A stretch of DNA of 64,000 bases from Janthinobacterium sp. 344. Its GTDB lineage: Bacteria; Pseudomonadota; Gammaproteobacteria; Burkholderiales; Burkholderiaceae_D. The stretch lies in contig NZ_FOKL01000001.1 in assembly GCF_900112025.1 (NCBI RefSeq), positions 921,084-985,083 on the forward strand, read 5' to 3'. Shown piece by piece: positions 7,349-16,653 of this stretch (the stretch's first letter is position 1; each line of letters opens with the position of its first letter). The notes beneath the pieces were generated by a model. It had not been told where the DNA came from. It made no database searches and was given only the letters and a program-made list of their open reading frames with translations. The position numbers and the translations under genes are program-made.

Positions 7349-8695
7349 ATGCCTGACACCTATCCAGAACGCAGCGACGGCGGCGGCATCGCACCGGCGG
7401 CCAAACGCGCGCCGCGCACGGTCGAGGAAACGGGGCTGCCCTTCCTCTTCCTGGTCGAACTGCTGGTGAAGATCCTTTTCCTGCGCGGCCAGATCGGCCT
7501 GCCAGCGCTGTCGAGCCACGTGAAGCTGGGCGCCGGCGTGCTCGAACCGCTGCTCGCCTTCATGCGCGCCGAAAAGCTGTGCGAAGCGCGCCGCAATGGC
7601 ATCAGCGGCACCGACGCCGACCTGCAGTACCAGCTGGGCGACCAGGGCCGCCTGCGCGCCGCCGAATACATGCGTCGCAACGCCTACAGCGGCCCCGCCC
7701 CCGTCACCCTGGCCGACTACAGCAACCAGGTGCTGGCGCAAAGCGTGGCGCACATGCATGTCACCCGCGACGACGTGCAGCGCGAATTCCGCGACGTGGT
7801 GGCCAGTTCGGCCGTGCTTGACCAGCTGGGCGCGGCCATGAACTCCGGCCGCCCGCTGTTCTTCCATGGCCCCGCCGGCAGCGGAAAAAGCTACCTGGCC
7901 GAACGCCTCAATGGCCTGCTCAGCGGCGCCATCATGCTGCCGCACGCGGTCATGGTCGACGGCGAAGTGCTGCCCTTCCTCGATCCCATGCTGCACACCC
8001 TGTCGGACAGCGGTGCCACGCCAGCCGATCCCCGCTGGGTGCGCACGCAGCGGCCCGCCGTGCTGACGGGCGGCGAGCTGACGCTCGACATGCTGGACCT
8101 GCAATTCGACCAGGGCACCCGCCTGTACCAGGCGCCGCCGCACCTGAAAGCCAACAACGGCATCTTCATCATCGACGACCTGGGCCGCCAGCGCTGCTCG
8201 CCGGTGGAACTGATGAACCGCTGGATCGTGCCGATGGCGCGCCACATCGACTACCTGTCGCTGCATACCGGCTACAAATTCCCCGTGCCCTTCGACGTCA
8301 TCGTGGTGTTCTCGTCGAACCTGGCGCCGCGCCAGCTGGCCGATGACTCCTTCCTGCGCCGCATCGGCTACAAGATCCACGTGGGTCCCTTGCGCGCCTA
8401 CCACTACCTGGCCGTGTTCCGCAGCACCTGCGCCCAGCTGGAGATCAATTTCGACGAGGCGTCGTACACCTACCTGCTGCACCTGCACAGCCAGTACCAG
8501 CGCCCTTTGCTGGCCTGCTATCCGCGCGACATCCTGGCGCAGATCCGCGACCGGGCGCGCTACGAGGATTGCCCGGCGCAGCTCTCTCCCGAAGTGCTGT
8601 TCTGGGCGTGGGAAAACTATTTCGGCAGCGATGACGACCTTGCAGGCACACACAACGGACCGGTGGCGGTCCAGCACAAAGGGGAAGCAAAATGA
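7349..8695 (+). CDS. AAA-type ATPase of the Tad locus, function unknown
   Basis: A 448-residue cytoplasmic protein preceded by GAGGAG. Residues about 30-130 look like a helical or winged-helix region (SSHVKLGAGVLEPLLAFMRAEKLCEARR). Walker A is GPAGSGKSY (about 174-182), Walker B is GIFIIDDLGRQ, and an arginine-rich segment SFLRRIGYKIHVGP resembles the sensor/Arg-finger region. It is distinct from the CpaF secretion ATPase. It overlaps cpaB by four bases (ATGA), so it is co-expressed with the pilus genes. It may act as a remodelling or regulatory ATPase; the sequence does not say which. Confidence 0.75.
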   Translation: MPDTYPERSDGGGIAPAAKRAPRTVEETGLPFLFLVELLVKILFLRGQIGLPALSSHVKLGAGVLEPLLAFMRAEKLCEARRNGISGTDADLQYQLGDQGRLRAAEYMRRNAYSGPAPVTLADYSNQVLAQSVAHMHVTRDDVQREFRDVVASSAVLDQLGAAMNSGRPLFFHGPAGSGKSYLAERLNGLLSGAIMLPHAVMVDGEVLPFLDPMLHTLSDSGATPADPRWVRTQRPAVLTGGELTLDMLDLQFDQGTRLYQAPPHLKANNGIFIIDDLGRQRCSPVELMNRWIVPMARHIDYLSLHTGYKFPVPFDVIVVFSSNLAPRQLADDSFLRRIGYKIHVGPLRAYHYLAVFRSTCAQLEINFDEASYTYLLHLHSQYQRPLLACYPRDILAQIRDRARYEDCPAQLSPEVLFWAWENYFGSDDDLAGTHNGPVAVQHKGEAK

Positions 8696-9540
8696 GAAAC
8701 GCACGCGCTCTGACGATGATGGCCATCGCGGTCATCCTGGCGTTCGCCGCGGTCATCGTGGCCGCGCGCTGGATCAATGCCCAGGCCTCGGGCAACATCA
8801 ACAAGGTGGCCGTGGCCCAGGTCGACATCAGCCTGGGCGCGCGCCTCACGCCCGACATGGTGCGCATGGTGGACTGGCCATCGAACGCGCTGCCGCCGGG
8901 CGCCATCAACGATCCGAAACTGCTGGAAACGCGCGTCACGCGCACCAGCATCCAGCACGGCGAACCGATCATGGAAGGCAAGCTGGCGCCGCCCGGCACC
9001 CAGGGCGGCCTGTCGGCCGTCGTCGCCGAAGGCAAGCGCGCCATGACCGTGCGCGTCAACGACGTGGTGGGCGTGGCCGGCTTTGCCCTGCCCGGCAACT
9101 TCGTCGACATCCTCGTCAACACCCAGGGCGAGGGGGCGCGCAAGACGCCGGACCGCGACCCGAACATTTCCAAGATCGTGCTCGAACGCATCCTCGTGCT
9201 GGCCATCGCCCAGGAATCGAACCGCGACGACACCAAGCCCAAGGTGGTCAACGCGGTGACACTGGAACTGACGCCGGAGCAGGCGGAAAAACTCGACCTG
9301 GCGCGCAGCGTGGGCACCCTGTCACTGGTGCTGCGCAACCAGATCGAAGACAAGCCCGTCAACACGGACGGCGCCACCAAGAGCAGCCTGCTCGATGAAA
9401 AGGTCGCCATGGCCGCGCCCGCCGCCATGGTGCAGGCCAAGCCTGCTCCGCGCCGCCGTCCTGCCGCCGCACCCGCAGCACAGGCGGGTCCGCGCGTCGA
9501 TGTCATCAAGGGGCTGGAACGCAGCTCCCAACAATTCTAA
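8692..9540 (+). CDS. cpaB: Flp pilus assembly protein CpaB/RcpC
   Basis: 282 residues. An N-terminal membrane anchor (ALTMMAIAVILAFAAVIVAA) is followed by an SAF/BMP-like periplasmic domain (VAQVDISLGARLTPDMV and HGEPIMEGKLA) and the RcpC region (RAMTVRVNDVVGVAGFALPG, VDILVNTQGEG). A proline/alanine-rich tail ends the protein. CpaB works with the secretin in the periplasm and is thought to contact peptidoglycan or stabilise the channel. It sits directly before cpaC with a 22-base gap. Confidence 0.92.
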   Translation: MRNARALTMMAIAVILAFAAVIVAARWINAQASGNINKVAVAQVDISLGARLTPDMVRMVDWPSNALPPGAINDPKLLETRVTRTSIQHGEPIMEGKLAPPGTQGGLSAVVAEGKRAMTVRVNDVVGVAGFALPGNFVDILVNTQGEGARKTPDRDPNISKIVLERILVLAIAQESNRDDTKPKVVNAVTLELTPEQAEKLDLARSVGTLSLVLRNQIEDKPVNTDGATKSSLLDEKVAMAAPAAMVQAKPAPRRRPAAAPAAQAGPRVDVIKGLERSSQQF

Positions 9541-9562
9541 CCTGCACCAGAGGAGCCATGCC

Positions 9563-11146
9563 ATGAGCACATTTTGCACAGCAAGCGGAAGCCGGGTACT
9601 CAGCCTGGCGCTTGCCCTCGCCATGATCGGCGCCCTGGCGCCCCAGGCCCGCGGCGAAGCCGTCGCCGCTGCCGCCACCGCCGCCGACACGGGCGCCAGC
9701 CGCGGCAGCCGCGCCGCCACCCGGCCCAAGGCCACGCCGCCGCAAAGCGAATCGCGCGCCGGGCGCACCGAGATGGCGCCGCAAATGAGCCTGGCCGAAG
9801 GCAAGTCGACCCTGATGCGCCTGCCGTTCGCCGCCAGCCGCATGTCCGTCGGCGATCCGCGCATCGCCGACGTCATCCTGCTCAATCCCAGCGAGGTGTA
9901 CCTGCTGGGCCGCGCCGTCGGCACCACCAACCTGATCCTGTGGAACAAGAGCAATGACGCCACCATCATCGACCTGGCCGTCGGCATCGACAGCAGCAGC
10001 CTGCAGGCGCGCATCGCCGAGCTGCTGCCGAACGAAAAGAATATCCACGTCACCGTGGCCGGCGATACGCTGATCCTGTCGGGCATGGTCAGCGATGTCG
10101 TCAAGGCCGACCAGGCCCTCGCGCTGGCCAACGCCTACGTGCAGCGCGCCGGACGTGGCGGCGCCGCCACGCCCGGCGCGGCGCCTGCCGCCGGCGCGGC
10201 CGCCGCTCCCGCAGCCGCGCCCGATGCCGGCATGCCGCGCGTGATCAACCTGCTGTCGATCGCCGCGCCGCAGCAGGTGATGCTGGAAGTGAAGGTGGCG
10301 GAAGTGTCAAAAGTGCTGGTCGACCAGCTGGGCGCCAGCATCGGCCTGAACCGCAACATCGGCAGCTGGACCTATTCGCTGCTGTCCAACCTGCTGAGCA
10401 ACAACCCCAGCGGCGTGGGCGGCTCGAACCAGCACAGCTTCTTCAATCTCGACGCGCAAAAGCGCGATGGCCTGATCAAGGTGCTGGCCGAGCCGACCAT
10501 CATGGCCATCAGCGGCCAGGAAGCCAGTTTCCTGGCCGGCGGCAAGATCTTCATCCCCGTCAACCAGACCAACACGGGCGGCGTCTCCACCATCACCCTG
10601 GAAGAGAAGGAGTACGGCGTGGCCGTGAAGTTCACGCCCACCGTGCTCGATGGCGGGCGCATCAATCTGAAGGTGGCGCCGGAAGTGTCGGACCTGAACA
10701 AGGACGGCATCGGCATCACCGCCACCGGCATTTCGACGACGGCCATCCTGCCCTCGTTTACCACGCGGCGCGCCACCACCACGGTGCAGCTGTTCGACGG
10801 CCAGAGCTTCGCCATCGGCGGCCTGATCAAGAACAATGTGACCAGCAACATCAAGGCCGTGCCGGGCCTGGGCGAAGTGCCCGTGCTGGGCGCCCTGTTC
10901 CGCAGCACGGACTTCCAGACGGACCGCTCGGAACTGGTCTTCATCATCACGCCGCACCTGGTCAAGCCGCTGCCGGCCGACTACAAGCTGCCCACCGACC
11001 CGTATGTGCAGCCGACGCGCGGCGACATGTTCTTGCAAGGAAAAATGGAAGGCACGGCGCCAGCTCCACAGCCCGCGCCGGCCGCCCCCATGCAGCCGCA
11101 AGCGGCCGCGCCCCAGCCCGCCGCCAGCGGCTTCGACCTCAAATAG
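9563..11146 (+). CDS. cpaC: Tad secretin CpaC/RcpA
   Basis: 527 residues. The start is chosen at an ATG after AGAGGAG, which gives a signal peptide (SRVLSLALALAMIGALAPQARG). Next comes the pilus-type N-domain (GKSTLMRLPFAASRMSVGDPRIADV, VYLLGRAVGTTNLILW), a BON-like segment (about 155-200), an Ala/Pro-rich linker, then the secretin domain ending in VPGLGEVPVLGALFRS and ELVFIITPHLVKPL. It forms the outer-membrane channel through which the Flp pilus passes. The downstream small lipoprotein could serve as its pilotin. Confidence 0.94.
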   Translation: MSTFCTASGSRVLSLALALAMIGALAPQARGEAVAAAATAADTGASRGSRAATRPKATPPQSESRAGRTEMAPQMSLAEGKSTLMRLPFAASRMSVGDPRIADVILLNPSEVYLLGRAVGTTNLILWNKSNDATIIDLAVGIDSSSLQARIAELLPNEKNIHVTVAGDTLILSGMVSDVVKADQALALANAYVQRAGRGGAATPGAAPAAGAAAAPAAAPDAGMPRVINLLSIAAPQQVMLEVKVAEVSKVLVDQLGASIGLNRNIGSWTYSLLSNLLSNNPSGVGGSNQHSFFNLDAQKRDGLIKVLAEPTIMAISGQEASFLAGGKIFIPVNQTNTGGVSTITLEEKEYGVAVKFTPTVLDGGRINLKVAPEVSDLNKDGIGITATGISTTAILPSFTTRRATTTVQLFDGQSFAIGGLIKNNVTSNIKAVPGLGEVPVLGALFRSTDFQTDRSELVFIITPHLVKPLPADYKLPTDPYVQPTRGDMFLQGKMEGTAPAPQPAPAAPMQPQAAAPQPAASGFDLK

Positions 11147-11155
11147 GAGCACACC

Positions 11156-11449
11156 ATGAAAACCGCACATTGCCTGCCCGGCGCCGCCCTGCTGTCGCTG
11201 TCGCTGCTGTCGCTGCTGGGCGGCTGCGCCGCCACCACCACGCCCGTGCTCGATTCCCACTTCGGCGAATCGGTGGCCCTGCTGAAGGCGCAGCAGATCA
11301 TGTATCCGGATGCCTACCGCAACATGGACCCCGTCAGCGGCATGGATGGCAAGGCCGGCGCCAGCGCCTACCAGCGCTACCAGAAATCGTTCGCCGCGCC
11401 GGAACCGCAGCCGAACGTCTTCACCATCGGCGTGGGAGGACGCCAGTAG
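11156..11449 (+). CDS. Small Tad-locus lipoprotein, pilotin candidate
   Basis: 97 residues with a lipoprotein signal peptide ending LSLLGGC, the lipidated Cys at 24. The mature part has no recognised domain; it contains ALLKAQQIMYPDAYR and a low-complexity C-terminus. It starts ten bases after the secretin gene, with GGAG before the ATG. Position and size suit a secretin pilotin or a CpaD-like accessory lipoprotein, but no sequence motif decides it. Confidence 0.7.
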   Translation: MKTAHCLPGAALLSLSLLSLLGGCAATTTPVLDSHFGESVALLKAQQIMYPDAYRNMDPVSGMDGKAGASAYQRYQKSFAAPEPQPNVFTIGVGGRQ

Positions 11450-11494
11450 GCGCCAGTCCCCGATGCACTTCCCCAGGCCACCAGGAGAATCGCC

Positions 11495-13045
11495 ATGAAA
11501 ACAGCATGCCGCAGGCACGACAAGCAGCAGGGCGCGATCGCCATCGTGCTGGGACTGACCCTGGTGATCCTGTTTGCCATGGGCGGCCTGGTGCTCGACC
11601 TGGGCCACCTGTACATTGCCAAGGCCGAGCTGCAGAACGGCGCCGACAGCGCCGCCCTGGCAGGCGCCGTGGAACTCAATCAAAGCGCCGCCGGCATCGA
11701 CAACGCGCAAGCGAAAGCCATCGCCATCGCGCAAAAGAACCGCTATGACTTTTCCACCGCGCTGACCATCACGGCCGCCAACATCAGCTTCGGCCCCAGC
11801 CCGGACGGGCCATGGTCGTCGGGCGCCAGCGCCCGCACCAGCCCGCAGGGGATGACCTTCATCCAGGTCGACACGGGCAGCAAGACCTTCGCCACCTACC
11901 TGATGGGCATCGCCGGCATCGCCAGCACCAGCACCTCGGGCGTGGCCGTGGCGGGCCGCTTCGTCAACGACGTCACGCCCATCGGCGTGTGCGCCGTCGA
12001 TCCTGCCAACAAGACGGCGCAATACACCTATCCGGCGGCGCCGGCCGGCACGGGCCTGAAGGAACTGGTCGAATTCGGCTTTCGCCGCGGCGTCACCTAC
12101 AACCTGTTCGGCCTCAATCCGCTGGGCGGCCCGTCCGATCCCTACCTGATCAACCCCGTCGACGCCCCGCCCGGCAGCTGCAGCGCCTCGCATGCGAGCG
12201 CCGCCTCCACCGCGCCCTTCATGTGCACGGGCAGCAGCGCCGTCATCACCAGCGGCACGGGCCAGGTCTACACCAACACGGGGCTGACGGCTTCGCTGGC
12301 CGCCTCGCTCAATTCGCGTTTCGACGACTACGGCGGGCCATCCGTGTGCGACCCGGCGACGGCGCCGCCCGACACCAACATCAAGGAATATCCGTGCGCG
12401 GGCGCCGCCTCGCCCTGCGCCGCCAGTGCCGCCAACTCGCCGCCCACGGGCTGGATGCAGCCGGGCGCCAGCACCTTGCCCAGCCAGCAGTCGGTCAGCC
12501 TGAGCGGCAGCAAGCCGAATTACCAGCTGCCATCGGCCGGCACCGTCCCGGCGCCGTCGGCCACGTTCGCCCAGTTCGCCGGATACGGCGTGCTGTGGTC
12601 CTACGGCCCGGCCTACCAAAGCAACGGCGCCACGCCGGCCAAGGCCGGCACGGCGTTCAGCGTCGCCGACGCCAACGCCAATCCCATGTACAGCACGGCC
12701 AAGGCAAATTACTTCGACACGGCCAGCTACCCCGCCAGCGCCGGCGCCGGCTTCCCTGCGGGCACGCCGCCCTCGCCCTACAACCAGACCAGCGGCCCCA
12801 CGTTCCAGGCGCCGTCGGTGGCCCATCCCGGCCAGCGCAACCGGCGCATCCTCAACGTGGTGCTGGTCGACTGCCGCACGGCGCCCGTGGGCCCGGCCTC
12901 GTGCGGCACCATGAACGCGGTCGGCATCGGCAAGTTCTTCATGACGATGAAAGCCGATTTCAGCGGCGGCACCAAGCGCCTCGACGTCGAGTTCGCGGGC
13001 CTGATCGAGCCCGTGCCGAATTCCGAAATCAAGCTCTACAAGTGA
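11495..13045 (+). CDS. tadG: TadG-like pilus assembly protein
   Basis: 516 residues. The N-terminus has the TadE/TadG-type segment QQGAIAIVLGLTLVILFAMGG followed by LDLGHLYIAKAELQNGADSA, typical of TadG N-terminal domains and lacking the Glu+5 of true prepilins. The remaining 430 residues form a large extracytoplasmic domain with several Cys (PSVCDPATAPPDTN, YPCAGAASPCAAS), which may be disulfide-bonded. There is no obvious von Willebrand MIDAS motif. It is likely a minor, surface-exposed or anchoring component. GGAG lies upstream, and tadE follows after seven bases. Confidence 0.82.
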   Translation: MKTACRRHDKQQGAIAIVLGLTLVILFAMGGLVLDLGHLYIAKAELQNGADSAALAGAVELNQSAAGIDNAQAKAIAIAQKNRYDFSTALTITAANISFGPSPDGPWSSGASARTSPQGMTFIQVDTGSKTFATYLMGIAGIASTSTSGVAVAGRFVNDVTPIGVCAVDPANKTAQYTYPAAPAGTGLKELVEFGFRRGVTYNLFGLNPLGGPSDPYLINPVDAPPGSCSASHASAASTAPFMCTGSSAVITSGTGQVYTNTGLTASLAASLNSRFDDYGGPSVCDPATAPPDTNIKEYPCAGAASPCAASAANSPPTGWMQPGASTLPSQQSVSLSGSKPNYQLPSAGTVPAPSATFAQFAGYGVLWSYGPAYQSNGATPAKAGTAFSVADANANPMYSTAKANYFDTASYPASAGAGFPAGTPPSPYNQTSGPTFQAPSVAHPGQRNRRILNVVLVDCRTAPVGPASCGTMNAVGIGKFFMTMKADFSGGTKRLDVEFAGLIEPVPNSEIKLYK

Positions 13046-13052
13046 GGCCGCC

Positions 13053-13520
13053 ATGCGCACCCACCTTTCCCCATCCAGGCAGCGCGGCGCTGCCGCCGTC
13101 GAGTTCGGCATCGTGCTGGCCCTGCTGGTCACGCTGCTGGCCGGCATCTTTGGCTTCGGCCGCGCGTTCTGGTACTACGATGCGCTGACCAAGGCCACGC
13201 GCGACGCGGCGCGCAACATGTCCGTCAAGGCCAAGGCCAGCATCGCCTCGCAAGGCGTGGCGGCGGCCAAGCAGACGGTGGCCGACGCCGCCGCCAGCGC
13301 CGGCATCAGCGATTTCACCACGGCCAACGTGACGGTGACCTGCCTCGATGCGAGCTTCAACGACAGCAGCTGCAGCGATGGCACGGCGCCCGGCGGCATC
13401 CGCGTCGAAGTCGTCAACTACACGCTGTCGGTGGGCCAGTATCTGCCGTTCGTGATCGGCGCGGCCAGCACCTATGCCACGCCGCTGGCGCCGCGCACCA
13501 CCATGCGCTACATGCTGTAA
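13053..13520 (+). CDS. tadE: TadE-family pseudopilin
   Basis: 155 residues starting RTHLSPSRQRG then AAAVEFGIVLALLVTLLAG: the G^AAAVEF cleavage site and hydrophobic helix of TadE-like pseudopilins. The body carries a Cys pair (TCLDASFNDSSCSDG). It should be processed by CpaA and inserted in the inner membrane as an initiation or minor pilin. It is in a tight cluster with tadG and the next TadE-like gene. Confidence 0.88.
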   Translation: MRTHLSPSRQRGAAAVEFGIVLALLVTLLAGIFGFGRAFWYYDALTKATRDAARNMSVKAKASIASQGVAAAKQTVADAAASAGISDFTTANVTVTCLDASFNDSSCSDGTAPGGIRVEVVNYTLSVGQYLPFVIGAASTYATPLAPRTTMRYML

Positions 13521-13530
13521 GGAGAACGCC

Positions 13531-14049
13531 ATGCGCCCATCCCGCCCATCGCCAGTTGCCGTCCGCGGCCAGGGCGGCGCCGCCGCCGTCGAATTCGCCC
13601 TGGTGTCGCTGCTGTTTTTCACCCTGCTGTTCGGCATCCTGGAATTCGGCCGCCTGCTGTACCTGTACAACACGGTGCAGGAAGTGAGCCGCCGCGCCGC
13701 GCGTGAAGCCGTGGTGCGCTGGATCGACCAGACCGACGCCGTCAAGACGCTGGCCCTGTTCGGCGGCACGGCCCTGCCGGCCGCGCCCGAAGTGACGGCC
13801 GCCAACATCACCATCCGCTACCTGAACAAGAGCGGCGCCGAAGTGACCCTGCCGCCGCTCGACCCGGGCGACAACCTGTCGGCCTGCGGCGACATCACGC
13901 GCACGGCCAGCTGCATCGACAGCGTGCGCGTATCGATCGACAACGTCAGCTATACGCCGATGGTCAGCCTGTTCGGCTTTTTGAATATCGCCCTGCCCGC
14001 ATCGGTGGTGGTCATGCACGCCGAAAGCCTGGGCTTCCAGATCAACTGA
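13531..14049 (+). CDS. tadF: Second TadE/TadF-family pseudopilin
   Basis: 172 residues. The start is an ATG seven bases after AAGGAG; the longer upstream frame overlaps tadE and is not supported. RGQGG then AAAVEFALVSLLFFTLLFG is the cleavage and helix signature, and FGRLLYLYNTVQEVSRRAARE matches TadE-family N-domains. A Cys pair (LSACGDI, TASCID) is present. The TadF label is positional, since TadE and TadF are hard to separate by sequence. Confidence 0.82.
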   Translation: MRPSRPSPVAVRGQGGAAAVEFALVSLLFFTLLFGILEFGRLLYLYNTVQEVSRRAAREAVVRWIDQTDAVKTLALFGGTALPAAPEVTAANITIRYLNKSGAEVTLPPLDPGDNLSACGDITRTASCIDSVRVSIDNVSYTPMVSLFGFLNIALPASVVVMHAESLGFQIN

Positions 14050-14071
14050 ACGCCTTTACCGGGAGTACCAA

Positions 14072-15223
14072 GTGAATATCGTCATCGTCTCGAAGAATGA
14101 AATCCAGCTCAAGCGGCTGACCCGTTTGCTGCGCGAACGCAGCAGCGCCGACCGCATCTCGCTGCTGGCCAGCACGCCCGAGGCCTTCGACAGCGGCGTC
14201 ACGCCGGACCTGCTGTTGCTGGAACAGGAGCATATGGGCGAGCAGGAGCTGGAAGGCGTCGAAGCGCTCGGCGGCCGCCACCCGAGCCTGGCCATCATCG
14301 TGCAAAGTGCGCAGCAAAGCCCGCAATTCCTGCTGCGTGCGATGCGCGCCGGCGTGCGCGAAGTGCTCTTGCCCGACGACGACGCGGGCCTGTGCGCCGC
14401 CTTGCGCCGCATCGAGGACAAACTGCAAAAACAGGTCACGCGCAAGGGCCAGGTGCTGGCCTTCGTCTCGTGCAAGGGCGGCAGCGGCGCCACCTTCATC
14501 GCCGCCAACCTGGGCTATGCGCTGGCCGCCGGCGAACAGCGCAAGGTGGCCCTGTTCGACCTGAACCTGCAATTCGGCGACGCCGCCCTGTTCGTCTCGG
14601 ACCACAAGCCGGCCACCACCCTGTCGCAGCTGTCGCAGCAGATCGCGCGGCTCGACGCCTCGCTGCTGACGGCCAGCATGATCCAGATTACGCCCGCCTA
14701 CAGCGTGCTGGCCGCCGCCGACGATCCGGCCCACGCGGCCGACGTGGAAGCGGAGCATATCGACCGCCTGCTGACCCTGGCGCGCAGCCAGTACGACTAC
14801 ATCCTGCTCGACGTGGGACGGGGACTCGATGCCGTCAGCGTGCGCGCGCTGGACCGGGCCGACCTGATCTTCCCCGTGCTGCAGGCCACCTTGCCGTACG
14901 TGCGCGACGGCAAGCGCCTGCTCGACGTGTTCCGCGGCCTGGGCTACCGCGAAGACAAGATCCGCCTGATCCTGAACCGCTATGCCAGCAGCGACAACAT
15001 CCGCGTGGCCGACCTGGAGGCGGCATATGGCAAGCACGTCTACAAGTCCATCCCCAACCACTACGAGGCGGTGGCGGCCTCGGTCAGCCAGGGCGTGCCC
15101 ATCCTCAAGCTGACGCCGCACAATCCCGTCACGCGCGCCCTGCAGGAACTGGCCGCCAGCCTGGCCGGCGAAACCCCGCCCGCCGCGCAAGGCTGGGTGG
15201 CGCGGCTGCTGGCGCGCGCCTGA
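14072..15223 (+). CDS. cpaE: Pilus assembly ATPase-like protein CpaE/TadZ
   Basis: 383 residues from a GTG after GGGAG. Residues 1-125 are a receiver-like domain without a clear phosphoacceptor pocket. Residues 130-360 are a ParA/MinD-fold domain: [20 protein letters not shown] is a deviant Walker A in which the first Lys is kept but the usual GKT lysine is Ala; [13 protein letters not shown] and [13 protein letters not shown] follow. TadZ/CpaE localises the Tad apparatus at the pole. The Walker change suggests weak or no ATP hydrolysis, as noted for other family members. Confidence 0.9.
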   Translation: MNIVIVSKNEIQLKRLTRLLRERSSADRISLLASTPEAFDSGVTPDLLLLEQEHMGEQELEGVEALGGRHPSLAIIVQSAQQSPQFLLRAMRAGVREVLLPDDDAGLCAALRRIEDKLQKQVTRKGQVLAFVSCKGGSGATFIAANLGYALAAGEQRKVALFDLNLQFGDAALFVSDHKPATTLSQLSQQIARLDASLLTASMIQITPAYSVLAAADDPAHAADVEAEHIDRLLTLARSQYDYILLDVGRGLDAVSVRALDRADLIFPVLQATLPYVRDGKRLLDVFRGLGYREDKIRLILNRYASSDNIRVADLEAAYGKHVYKSIPNHYEAVAASVSQGVPILKLTPHNPVTRALQELAASLAGETPPAAQGWVARLLARA

Positions 15224-15275
15224 CACCTCAGCCCGATACGCAAGCCGACTACGCCCCATTCACCGGAGACCGACC

Positions 15276-16643
15276 ATGACTGCCGAAAAACTCACCCTGC
15301 GGGACCGCCTGGGCTACGCCCAGGACGACGCCAGCCTGAATGACGCCGCGGCGCACCAGGGCGCAGCCAGCCACAGCTACCAGCAGCTCAAGCACCGCAC
15401 GCACCAGGCGCTGCTCGACAGAGTCGACCTGGAGGGCATGCAGCGCCTGTCGCGCGAGCAGATCCGCGAAGAATTGAAGATCCTCGTCAGCGACGTGCTG
15501 AGCGAAGACAATGTGGTGATCAACGAACTGGAACGCCGCTCGCTGATCCGCGACATCCAGGACGAGGTGCTCGGTTTCGGCCCGCTCGAACCGCTGCTGG
15601 CCGACCCCGGCGTGTCCGACATTCTCGTCAATAACTGCCGCCAGGTGTATGTCGAGCGCCATGGCCGGCTGGAGCTGAGCGACATCTGTTTCACCGATGA
15701 CGCGCACCTGATGAAGATCATCGACAAGATCGTCTCGCGCGTGGGCCGGCGCATCGATGAATCGAGCCCGATGGTCGATGCGCGCCTGCCCGACGGTTCG
15801 CGCGTCAACGCCATCATCCCGCCGCTGGCCATCGACGGCCCCGTGATGTCGATCCGGCGCTTCTCCGCGCAACCGCTGCGCCTGGCCGACCTGATGCTCA
15901 AGCACAGCCTGACCGAGGAAATGAGCACCATCCTGCAAGCCCTGGGCAAGGCCAAGATGAACATCCTCATCTCGGGCGGCACGGGCAGCGGCAAGACCAC
16001 CATGCTCAATGCGATTTCCGGCTTCATCAGCACGGCCGAGCGCATCGTCACCATCGAGGACGCGGCCGAACTGCAGATGCAGCAGCCGCACGTGGTGCGC
16101 CTGGAAACGCGCCCCGCCAATATCGAAGGCAAGGGCGAAGTCACGCAGCGGGCTTTGGTGCGCAACGCGCTGCGCATGCGTCCCGACCGCATCATCCTGG
16201 GCGAGGTGCGCGGCGCCGAGGCGCTCGACATGCTGGGCGCCATGAACACGGGCCACGAAGGCTCGATGGCCACCATCCACGCGAATACCCCGCGCGACGC
16301 CCTGACGCGACTGGAAAACATGATCAGCATGGCCTCGGCCGCCCTGCCCGTGAAAGCCATGCGCCAGCAAATCAGTTCGGCCATCAGCGTGGTGGTGCAG
16401 GTGTCGCGCCTGACGGATGGCAAGCGCAAGGTCACCTCGATCCAGGAAATCACGGGCATGGAAGGCGAGATGATCACCATGCAGGAGATCTTTACCTTCC
16501 GCCAGACGGGCATCGGCGAGGATGGCACGGTGCAGGGGCATTTCCATGCCAGCGGCGTGCGGCCGCGTTTCCTGGAGCGCCTGCGCGCCTTCGGCATCAG
16601 CCTGCCGGAAACCCTGTTCGATCCCACCCGCCAGTATCACTAA
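15276..16643 (+). CDS. cpaF: Tad secretion ATPase CpaF/TadA
   Basis: 455 residues. N-terminal helical domain, then the GspE/VirB11-type motor: [20 protein letters not shown], Walker [18 protein letters not shown], Asp box [11 protein letters not shown], Walker [21 protein letters not shown], and His box [16 protein letters not shown]. It powers pilus polymerisation at the cytoplasmic face with TadB and TadC. GGAG precedes the ATG and tadB starts ten bases after the stop. Confidence 0.96.
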   Translation: MTAEKLTLRDRLGYAQDDASLNDAAAHQGAASHSYQQLKHRTHQALLDRVDLEGMQRLSREQIREELKILVSDVLSEDNVVINELERRSLIRDIQDEVLGFGPLEPLLADPGVSDILVNNCRQVYVERHGRLELSDICFTDDAHLMKIIDKIVSRVGRRIDESSPMVDARLPDGSRVNAIIPPLAIDGPVMSIRRFSAQPLRLADLMLKHSLTEEMSTILQALGKAKMNILISGGTGSGKTTMLNAISGFISTAERIVTIEDAAELQMQQPHVVRLETRPANIEGKGEVTQRALVRNALRMRPDRIILGEVRGAEALDMLGAMNTGHEGSMATIHANTPRDALTRLENMISMASAALPVKAMRQQISSAISVVVQVSRLTDGKRKVTSIQEITGMEGEMITMQEIFTFRQTGIGEDGTVQGHFHASGVRPRFLERLRAFGISLPETLFDPTRQYH

Positions 16644-16653
16644 GGGGAGCATC

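Noticed and set aside
10307-13147. A 946-codon minus-strand open frame opposite cpaC and tadG
   Set aside because: Very long, but only because of GC bias; no domain, no ribosome site, and it is antisense to well supported Tad genes.
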